A stretch of 45,518 nucleotides of DNA, taken from positions 1-45,518 of the forward strand of contig CAYRCU010000005.1 in NCBI GenBank assembly GCA_964422865.1, read 5' to 3'. The notes under the pieces were generated by a model that saw only the letters and a list, made by a program, of their open reading frames with translations, had not been told where the DNA came from and ran no database searches. Position 1 is the first letter of the stretch. Every line of letters starts with the position of its first letter. Positions 39,265 to 45,518 of this stretch are shown in pieces. The DNA comes from CAYRCU01 sp964422865 (lineage in GTDB: Bacteria > Patescibacteriota > Microgenomatia > UBA8517). The translations under genes and the position numbers were made by a program.

Positions 39265-41103
39265 TTAAATAATATCATCAAATTCAATTTCACGCCTTGC
39301 CCTCCCGTCATAATTACTTCCATTCATGCTAACAATATGTTCTTCCGGGATATCAATAAGAAATCTCGAGGGGGGATTGCTGCTGCTTTGTCCAAAATAC
39401 ATTCTTCTGTCTGCATAACTTAAGTACAATATGTCCTTTGCACGAGTCATCCCCACGTAGCAAAGCCTGCGCTCCTCCTCAAGTTCATTTGTGTCAAAAA
39501 GAGCCCTTGAATGCGGGAAAAGTCCTTCTTCCATTCCGACAATAAAAACTATCGGAAACTCCAAACCCTTGGCCGCATGGAGTGTCATTAAGGTTACTTT
39601 ATTATCACCACGGTCCCCGTGTTCCGCTTCCATCTGAACAAGAGCCACATTTTCCAAAAATTCGTGTAGCACCGGAAACTCGGTTGCCACGCTTCGAAGC
39701 TCCTTAATATTCTCAAGCTTTGCAATATTTTCCTCCGTTTCTCGCGCATATTTTTTAAAATAGTCTGTTACTTCAATAATCCCGTCCATCAGCTCAAGAG
39801 TTGTATGTTTCTCAACGTTTTTTATTCCTTCTGCAAACTCCGTAAATTTTTCAAGTCTCCTTTTTCCTATTTTTAAAACCCTTTTTTTTGAAGCACTGTC
39901 CTTCGGATTTTGCAAAAGCCTTAAATATGAAAGGACATCTTTAATTTCCGCCCGGTCATAAAATTTCACTCCCCCCACAATTCTATAAGAAACCCCAAGG
40001 CGTATCATGGATTCCTCCAAAACCCTGGATTGGGCATTGGTTCGGTATAAAACTGCCACATCCCCGTATTCATATCCGGTTCTGGACAAACTAAATATCT
40101 CTTCTGCCACAAATTTTGCCTCGTCCAAGCCGTTTCTGGATTTCCTGATCTTTATTCTTTCTCCTTTGCTGTTTTCGGTCCAAAGATTAAGCACCGGGTG
40201 AGATGAGTTTTTTGATATAACCGAATTCGCAGACTCCAAGATTCTCTGCGTGGATCTGTAATTCTGCTCCAAATTAACAATCTTTATCTCCGGATAGTCT
40301 CGTTTTAAGTTATTAATATTTCGAAAATCCGCTCCCCTCCACGAATAAATACTTTGACTGGCATCTCCTACGGCAGTAATGTTTCCGTGATTTCCAACAA
40401 TCTGCTGAGTGAGTTTATATTGAATCTTGTTCGTATCCTGCCATTCATCCACAAAAACATACGGAAGCCTTCCCCGCCACTTTTCCAGCACCTTCTTGTC
40501 GTCACTAAATAATTCCACCACTCTCAAAAGCAAATCATCAAAATCCAAAGCACCAGCCTCTTTTAGCCGCTTTTCATACTCAGTGTAAATCGTAAATATT
40601 TTTTCCTGTTTTTTTCCTTCCGTCGCCTCCGCATACTGCAAAGGTCCCAGCATATTATTTTTTGCGTTACTTATTGCCCACAAAACACTATTCGGACTAT
40701 ATGAATCCACGGATAAATTTAATTTTGTTAAAGCATCTTTTATTACCTCCTTTTGATCGTGTTCATCATAAATAACAAAATCCCGCGCTACCCCTATATT
40801 TTCTCCATCTCTCTTAAGAATTTGCACACAAAACTTGTGAAAGGTTCCCGAAAAGGGCGGCGTAGAGCCAACAAGTTCAGAAATTCTATTATTCATCTCT
40901 CCCGCAGCCTTGTTTGTAAAAGTTAAAAGAAGAATTTCTCGGGGCTCTATTTTTTTGCTTGCAATCATATAAGCGGCTCTGTGGGTAAGAGTCTTTGTTT
41001 TCCCGCTCCCCGCTCCGGCCAGAATCAAAAGATGCTTACCTTCATAAATAACAGCTTCTTTCTGTTGCTTATTTAGTCCTCCTAAAATAAAATTAGCTTT
41101 CAT
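39265..41103 (-). CDS. UvrD/PcrA-type helicase
   Basis: I start at the ATG at 41103 (MKANFILGGLNKQQ). The longer frame to 41436 is antisense to the LCP gene and its sequence is not protein-like. The 612-residue product has the Q-motif GGLNKQQKEAVI, Walker A ILAGAGSGKTKT, VFVDEWQDTNKIQYKL, the QNYRSTQRIL motif, MTLHAAKGLEFPIVFIVGMEEGLFPHSRAL and LCYVGMTRAKDILYLSY. It is shorter than E. coli UvrD (720) at its C-terminus. It acts in repair and replication. The start codon shares two bases with that of the divergent LCP gene. Confidence 0.9.
   Translation of the reverse strand: MKANFILGGLNKQQKEAVIYEGKHLLILAGAGSGKTKTLTHRAAYMIASKKIEPREILLLTFTNKAAGEMNNRISELVGSTPPFSGTFHKFCVQILKRDGENIGVARDFVIYDEHDQKEVIKDALTKLNLSVDSYSPNSVLWAISNAKNNMLGPLQYAEATEGKKQEKIFTIYTEYEKRLKEAGALDFDDLLLRVVELFSDDKKVLEKWRGRLPYVFVDEWQDTNKIQYKLTQQIVGNHGNITAVGDASQSIYSWRGADFRNINNLKRDYPEIKIVNLEQNYRSTQRILESANSVISKNSSHPVLNLWTENSKGERIKIRKSRNGLDEAKFVAEEIFSLSRTGYEYGDVAVLYRTNAQSRVLEESMIRLGVSYRIVGGVKFYDRAEIKDVLSYLRLLQNPKDSASKKRVLKIGKRRLEKFTEFAEGIKNVEKHTTLELMDGIIEVTDYFKKYARETEENIAKLENIKELRSVATEFPVLHEFLENVALVQMEAEHGDRGDNKVTLMTLHAAKGLEFPIVFIVGMEEGLFPHSRALFDTNELEEERRLCYVGMTRAKDILYLSYADRRMYFGQSSSNPPSRFLIDIPEEHIVSMNGSNYDGRARREIEFDDII
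41065..41093 (+). promoter_or_regulatory. predicted LCP promoter inside uvrD2
   Basis: TTGCTT (41065-41070), 17 nt, TAAAAT (41088-41093). The -10 ends 8 nt before the ATG at 41102, so transcription would start about at the ATG. The whole promoter lies in codons 4-13 of uvrD2. Confidence 0.6.
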
Positions 41104-42196
41104 GGATACGCCTAATACTATCACATCAAAAATTCGAAAGAAGCGTCTTCTTGTGAAGCTTAAAAGAAAACTTTTGGCAAAACATTTATGGCTAACAAGA
41201 CTTGTTCTTCTGCTGGGTTTTTTGGGCGTAAGTATCACAGCCCTTATGCTCGGCAGATTTATTTTAAAGCAAGCAGGCCTAGATAAATACATCACCCTCG
41301 CAAAAATTTTTGTCCTGGCTCCGATGGACGAAGTAGAGAGTATAGACCAAAAAACCAATATTCTACTGCTGGGGAAAGGAGGAGGAGAAACAACGGCTCC
41401 GGATCTTACGGATACGATAATGTTCATCTCAATCAACCATGCTTCTCAAAAAGTTACAATCATCTCTCTTCCTCGTGACATATGGATTCCTGCCCTCCGC
41501 ACCAAGCTAAACAGCGTTTACTATTGGGGCAATCAAAAATCACCCGGTGGAGGTTTAATTCTCGCCAAATCCCAAATCGAAGAAATTGTAGGCGTTCCAA
41601 TTCATTACGGTATCGTCGTTGATTTCAGTGGCTTTAAAGAGATAATAAACGCTCTGGGTGGAATAGAAGTTAACATAGACCGTTCCTTTACAGACGAATG
41701 GTACCCCATTCCCGGGAAAGAAAACGACCTCTGCAATGGCGATCAAGAATTCCGCTGTCGCTACGAAACAATCACTTTCAATAAAGGTGTTCAAGTAATG
41801 GATGGAGAAACCGCTCTCAAATTCGCACGCTCCCGCCACTCCGAAGATCTAAAAGAGGGCACTGATCTCGCCCGATCCCTAAGGCAGCAAAAAATACTGG
41901 AGGCGATTAAGGGTAAAGCCCTAAGCAGCCAAATTCTTCTGTCACCCAAAAAACTTGAAAAACTCTGGAACCTTACATGGCAGATGATTGAGACCGATCT
42001 TCCGGAGCCTGCCCTTGCCGTTCTTTCAAGAAAAACCTACGATGCCAGAGAAAATATTTCTTCATTTGTGCTCCCCGAAGACCTTCTAATAAATCCCAAA
42101 CCCACGTCAAAATATGACAACCTCTACGTTTTTGTCCCAAAAAGCGGAAACTGGAATGAAATTCAATCTTGGGTTAAAAAAATACTGACCCCTTAA
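41102..42196 (+). CDS. LytR-CpsA-Psr (LCP) family glycopolymer ligase
   Basis: A 364-residue protein. A basic N-terminus and a membrane helix (WLTRLVLLLGFLGVSITALMLG) precede the LCP domain: NILLLGKGGGETTAPDLTDTIMFISIN, VTIISLPRDIWIPALRTKLNSVY, GIEVNIDRSFTDEWYPIPG, ALKFARSRHSEDLKEGTDLARSLRQQ (the Arg cluster binding pyrophosphate). LCP enzymes attach lipid-linked glycopolymers to the cell wall outside the cell. This fits the WecA-like and GT genes in the window. It overlaps the response regulator gene by 4 nt at its end. Confidence 0.93.
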   Translation: MDTPNTITSKIRKKRLLVKLKRKLLAKHLWLTRLVLLLGFLGVSITALMLGRFILKQAGLDKYITLAKIFVLAPMDEVESIDQKTNILLLGKGGGETTAPDLTDTIMFISINHASQKVTIISLPRDIWIPALRTKLNSVYYWGNQKSPGGGLILAKSQIEEIVGVPIHYGIVVDFSGFKEIINALGGIEVNIDRSFTDEWYPIPGKENDLCNGDQEFRCRYETITFNKGVQVMDGETALKFARSRHSEDLKEGTDLARSLRQQKILEAIKGKALSSQILLSPKKLEKLWNLTWQMIETDLPEPALAVLSRKTYDARENISSFVLPEDLLINPKPTSKYDNLYVFVPKSGNWNEIQSWVKKILTP

Positions 42197-42576
42197 GAAA
42201 CCTTATTCAAATACATTTTCACTTTCTGAACAACATTTTCCGGGGTATGCATAGCCTTTACTAAATACTCCTTTACACCAAGCTTTTTAGCTCTCTCAAA
42301 TTCGGGTTTCTGGGCCAAGTTGGTAAGCGCAATAACAATTTTATCCCTTCCCGCTTCGGTCTTTCTGTATTCTTCAAGGAAATCATTTCCGCTTTGCTCT
42401 GGAAGCATCATGTCAAGAAGAATTATGTCCGGATTCATGCTTTCTGCAAGCTCAAATCCCTTTTTCCCGTCTCTGGCCACGGCTACGGAAAACCCTTCTA
42501 TTTTAAATTTCTCGGAATACATCGTAGCCAAACTCTGGTCATCTTCAATAATAAGAACCAAGGGCTTGTGGTTCAT
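42193..42576 (-). CDS. single-domain response regulator (CheY-like)
   Basis: A 127-residue receiver domain: VLIIEDDQSLATMYSEKF (D12, D13), phosphoacceptor D55 in IILLDMMLPEQSG, T85 in IALTN and K107 in EYLVKA. No output domain is present. The response would work by protein contact. No histidine kinase is in the window. Confidence 0.93.
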   Translation of the reverse strand: MNHKPLVLIIEDDQSLATMYSEKFKIEGFSVAVARDGKKGFELAESMNPDIILLDMMLPEQSGNDFLEEYRKTEAGRDKIVIALTNLAQKPEFERAKKLGVKEYLVKAMHTPENVVQKVKMYLNKVS

Positions 42577-42595
42577 AACTTATTATAACATTCAC

Positions 42596-43708
42596 TTAAA
42601 ACGCCCACTGCCCAGCGGCAAAAATAAGTGAAAAGTATGAAAGAAGTAGTAAAGATACAGTCCACCAAATAATTCTAAAGCTGCGGCTCTCACAAAAATA
42701 ACCCAGAAGAACAAGAAACGGAAAAACAGACAAAAAATATCTTGGCGTACTCAATATAAAGCTGGTCGAGGAGAATATCACCACACTCAAAAGGTAATAA
42801 ACAAACCACGATAACTTTAATTTTTTATATGCCACCGGTATCAAAATCCAAGAAACAGTAACAGAAACCGCCTCTATCCATCCAACCATAATTGAGTGTT
42901 CATTAATTCCGCTAAAAGCCAGTTTCCAGCTGTTTAACAAACCCGTCCAGGGATATGAAAGACTTTTATACCAATTGTTTTGTAACACCTCCTTGAAGGC
43001 AAACACGTCCCCAAACACCTTTTGGTTGATGTAAAAATAAACTAAAAGCGCAAACAAAGAGGGAAAAACAAGATACAACAGTTCAATCACTCTCTTGCCC
43101 AGTCCCTTTTGTTTCTCTTTAACCGCAAACCATTCAACAAAAATCAAAGGAACAATTAAAACACCAAAAGGCCTTGTAAGTGTTGCCATTCCCGCAAATA
43201 CTCCCGAAAACGCATATCTTTTTTTGTACACGAAATAAACCGCCAAAGAAAAAAGAAACAAAAACAAGCTCTCAGCGTAAGGCACACTGAAAAAATATGA
43301 GGTGGGAAAAAGAATAAGTGTAATTAAAGTTAATTCCGCTGTTTCTTCAGAATAGATTTCCCTTATCAGTTTATACAAACCCAAACTGCCAACAAAAAAG
43401 AAAACATTAGACAAAATTAAACCGGAAGCGCGGTAGCTTCCAATAACTCCACCTAAAGCCTTAACAACTAAAGGATAAAGAGGGTAAAAAACAATAAAAT
43501 TTGCTTCGTCTCCAACATTTGTATATCCAAATTCACTGATGTATAAATAGTGAGGAGCATCCCATCTATTCCAACTAAAGTTATAAAATCCGAAAAATGG
43601 GCCAATAATCCCGGGGAGAAAGAAAATAACCAACCTGCTGATGATTAGGATATAAAAGATTCTTTTAGGCACTGCGTAAATTGTATGAAAATAAAAACTT
43701 TTTATCAA
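42596..43708 (-). CDS. GT-C mannosyltransferase-like membrane protein (PIG-V/COG5542 type)
   Basis: A 370-residue protein with about nine helices. The first outer loop has NFSWNRWDAPHYLYISEFGYTN (the W-D-x-x-H-Y motif of PIG-V mannosyltransferases), then FIVFYPLYPLVVKALGG and SYFFSVPYAESLFLFLFSLA. It would transfer mannose or another sugar from a polyprenyl phosphate to a glycolipid. The 5' end overlaps the next gene (divergent) by 24 nt, so the start may be the GTG at 43672. Confidence 0.82.
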   Translation of the reverse strand: MIKSFYFHTIYAVPKRIFYILIISRLVIFFLPGIIGPFFGFYNFSWNRWDAPHYLYISEFGYTNVGDEANFIVFYPLYPLVVKALGGVIGSYRASGLILSNVFFFVGSLGLYKLIREIYSEETAELTLITLILFPTSYFFSVPYAESLFLFLFSLAVYFVYKKRYAFSGVFAGMATLTRPFGVLIVPLIFVEWFAVKEKQKGLGKRVIELLYLVFPSLFALLVYFYINQKVFGDVFAFKEVLQNNWYKSLSYPWTGLLNSWKLAFSGINEHSIMVGWIEAVSVTVSWILIPVAYKKLKLSWFVYYLLSVVIFSSTSFILSTPRYFLSVFPFLVLLGYFCESRSFRIIWWTVSLLLLSYFSLIFAAGQWAF

Positions 43709-45518
43709 AAAAACAAAAGCACAATTCTCATCGTAATCTCGGTTTTTCTCATAAAGCTTTTCCTTTCACTGGCCCCAAGCTTTGAAATAGATATGACCGC
43801 ATGGCTCGCCTGGTCTCATCGTTTGGCAAAACTTGGCCCGGGCAATTTTTACAGCAAATCAGTTTGGACTCAGTATACTCCCGGTTTTCTTTATTATCTT
43901 TGGATCATAGGCAAGCTCAATCTGGTGACACCTGTCATAGTAAAACTACCCTCCATTCTGGCTGATATCACAACAGCACTCCTGATTAAATCACAAATCC
44001 AAAAAACAGCAAAAAAGCACAAAGTTTTATCTGGCAACGCAGTCTTTCTTTTATATACACTTAGTCCAGGGATTGTCTTTACAAGCTCCGTTTGGGGCCA
44101 AATAGACAGTTTATTATCATTATTTTTATTCCTGTCGATTTACTTTCTAGTCGAACGCAGCAAACCTGTCCTAAGTTGGTTAAGTTGGGGAGTAGCCCTA
44201 TTAATTAAACCCCAAGCGCTGCTACTGCTCCCCATCCTTGTTGCAGTTTCCGTAAAAAAAACCTCTCTTAATTCCCTTATTAAATCAATTCTTTTTTTAA
44301 GCTTACTGATTCTGCTTCTTTCCTTTCCCTTCTTCCCCAAAAATCCCTTCCTCGGTCTGCCGAGTTTAATTATATCCATGGGCGAGGATTATCACTTTAC
44401 CTCTCTTTATGCATACAACCTTTGGAGTATCACCACAGGTATGTGGAAAATTGATACACATTATGTTTTAACAGGTGCGATTCTATACGTTATATCGGCC
44501 GTGTTAATACTTATAAGGTTGCACAGAAAAGGCTTCACAAAAAAGGAAGTTTTCCTTTCATCAGCACTTGCCTCACTGGCTTTTTTTCTGTTCCCGACCC
44601 GCGTTCATGAGCGATACATTTTCCCCTTCTTTCCCTTTTTATTAACCGCCGCAGTGCTTTCCAAGAGCAAAAAATATTTTTATATTTTTTTAATCTCCTC
44701 TCTGGCTTTTCTCATAAATATTTATTACCCCTTCGCATATTACACGAAAAATTATCTTTCTTTTCCGCTCCTCAAAAAACTTACAGGTTCCCTTGCACCA
44801 CTGGTTGCGGCAACCTATTTAATATCCTTCCCTCTTCTTTTGATAGATAAACTTCCCAAAATAAGAATAAAAATAAAATCCAACTATTTTATATTCTGCA
44901 TATTAACCTTTGCGCTCGCAACAAGACTTTTTATGTTATGGCTTCCCGACAGAGAATATTTTGATGAGGTATATCACGCCTTCACTGCAAGAAGAATACT
45001 TCACGCCGACCCCAAAGCTTGGGAATGGTGGAACCCAAACCCTGAAGGCTTTGCCTACGAGTGGACACACCCCCCTCTTGCAAAGCTTGGGATGGTCGCG
45101 GGAATGTCTGTTCTCGGAGAAAATGCCTTGGGCTGGAGAATAACAGGAGCTCTCCTTGGAGTAGGATCGGTTTATCTGATTTTTGCCATTGCAAAAGAGC
45201 TTTTTAATGAAAAAATAGCTCTTTTGTCAGCACTAATATTCTCACTGGACGGACTGCCTCTCACGATGTCAAGAATAGGTATGAATGATTCATACATGCT
45301 TTTTTTTATGCTTCTTGCTTTCTTTTTATTTTTGAAAAATAAATTATTTGCCTCAGCGCTTTCCCTGGGTTTTGCCGCAGCTTCCAAGTGGAGTATTCTC
45401 TGGTTTCTGCCAATCCTTGTAATCACACAAATCTCTCTAAGAAAAAAAATCACAATCAAGCATATCTGGTTTATAGTCCTTCCCCCGGCCATCTACTTTC
45501 TCAGCTATCTTCCGATGT
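43685..45518 (+). CDS. double GT-C glycosyltransferase: mannosyltransferase-like domain fused to a PMT domain (3' end outside window)
   Basis: The frame opens at ATG 43685 and runs to the window end, giving 611 residues with no stop. Residues 1-410 resemble COG5542/PIG-M-like GT-C enzymes: APSFEIDMTAWLAWS (D36), QYTPGFLYYLW, SPGIVFTSSVWGQIDSLLSLF and RVHERYIFPFFPFLL. From about 415 a second GT-C unit begins: RLFMLWLPDREYFDEVYHAF (D427, E428), EWTHPPLAKLGMVAG, GWRITGALLGVG and SRIGMNDSYM, as in protein O-mannosyltransferases (PMT). The two units together would have about twenty helices. It is divergent from the PIG-V-like gene. Confidence 0.85.
   Translation, partial: MKIKTFYQKNKSTILIVISVFLIKLFLSLAPSFEIDMTAWLAWSHRLAKLGPGNFYSKSVWTQYTPGFLYYLWIIGKLNLVTPVIVKLPSILADITTALLIKSQIQKTAKKHKVLSGNAVFLLYTLSPGIVFTSSVWGQIDSLLSLFLFLSIYFLVERSKPVLSWLSWGVALLIKPQALLLLPILVAVSVKKTSLNSLIKSILFLSLLILLLSFPFFPKNPFLGLPSLIISMGEDYHFTSLYAYNLWSITTGMWKIDTHYVLTGAILYVISAVLILIRLHRKGFTKKEVFLSSALASLAFFLFPTRVHERYIFPFFPFLLTAAVLSKSKKYFYIFLISSLAFLINIYYPFAYYTKNYLSFPLLKKLTGSLAPLVAATYLISFPLLLIDKLPKIRIKIKSNYFIFCILTFALATRLFMLWLPDREYFDEVYHAFTARRILHADPKAWEWWNPNPEGFAYEWTHPPLAKLGMVAGMSVLGENALGWRITGALLGVGSVYLIFAIAKELFNEKIALLSALIFSLDGLPLTMSRIGMNDSYMLFFMLLAFFLFLKNKLFASALSLGFAAASKWSILWFLPILVITQISLRKKITIKHIWFIVLPPAIYFLSYLPM

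Noticed and set aside
41104..41436. N-terminal extension of uvrD2 by 111 residues
   Set aside because: It is antisense to the conserved LCP domain, and the helicase Q-motif starts 8 residues after the ATG at 41103.
1..45518. Recoded UGA (glycine) as in SR1/Gracilibacteria
   Set aside because: TGA ends several clear genes, including ATGA overlaps with the next start, and no conserved protein is interrupted by in-frame TGA except the obvious pseudogenes.

Overview
The window looks like a chromosomal piece of a Candidate Phyla Radiation (Patescibacteria) bacterium, most likely of the Microgenomates/Woesebacteria type. This is inferred from gene content: short genes, tight overlaps, a TrpR-like YerC/YecD protein before metG, paired FemX-type ligases, LCP protein, many GT-C glycosyltransferases, a monoderm MacAB-like exporter, and a yifB-yraN-dprA block. 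TGA is read as a stop (for example ZIP 13517-13519, overlapping the next start), so the UGA=Gly code of SR1/Gracilibacteria is excluded. No taxonomic marker such as rRNA is present, so the lineage stays an inference.

Region 1 (1-13.9 kb) is accessory. It starts with a cut-off Erm/KsgA-type rRNA methyltransferase, a 32-residue hydrophobic peptide, and a minus-strand operon encoding a membrane signal peptidase I fused to a CAP domain, a MerR/excisionase-type HTH protein and a small membrane protein. Divergent from it is a SEC-C protein with a possible PD-(D/E)XK fold. An epimerase and a YibE/F, thioredoxin-CcdA and membrane-protein operon follow. From 8 to 12 kb the DNA is scarred: the 3' end of tag is repeated as a 70-bp direct repeat around a DedA gene, and Nudix and VIT/CCC1 pseudogenes both lack their middle. 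A secreted matrixin-like protease, a ZIP transporter and a small membrane protein close the region.

Region 2 (13.9-22 kb) opens with a well-formed cobalamin riboswitch directly before an operon of an unrecognised zinc-ribbon protein and a MacA/MacB-type ABC exporter. The yifB, yraN, dprA and galU genes follow, then a cluster of dRS3-like inverted repeats and a tRNA-Cys.

Region 3 (22-45.5 kb) is envelope and core metabolism. A CIRCE-controlled hsp20 shares overlapping -35 boxes with a PEGA/SH3 gene. A five-gene minus-strand operon (two GT39-type transferases, a small membrane protein, a WecA/MraY-like phosphotransferase, a DPPR-synthase-like UbiA protein) probably builds a polyprenyl-linked glycan. 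Next come GT2 enzymes, the yerC-like/metG operon, rmuC, a UvrD-RecB helicase-nuclease with a probable Fe-S cluster, two FemX-like ligases with a second UvrD helicase, an LCP ligase, a response regulator and two GT-C mannosyltransferase-like proteins. The last is a double GT-C fusion that runs off the window.

Many promoters place the -10 box 6-11 nt before the start codon, which suggests leaderless or nearly leaderless mRNAs. All promoter and family calls are by eye; no search was run.
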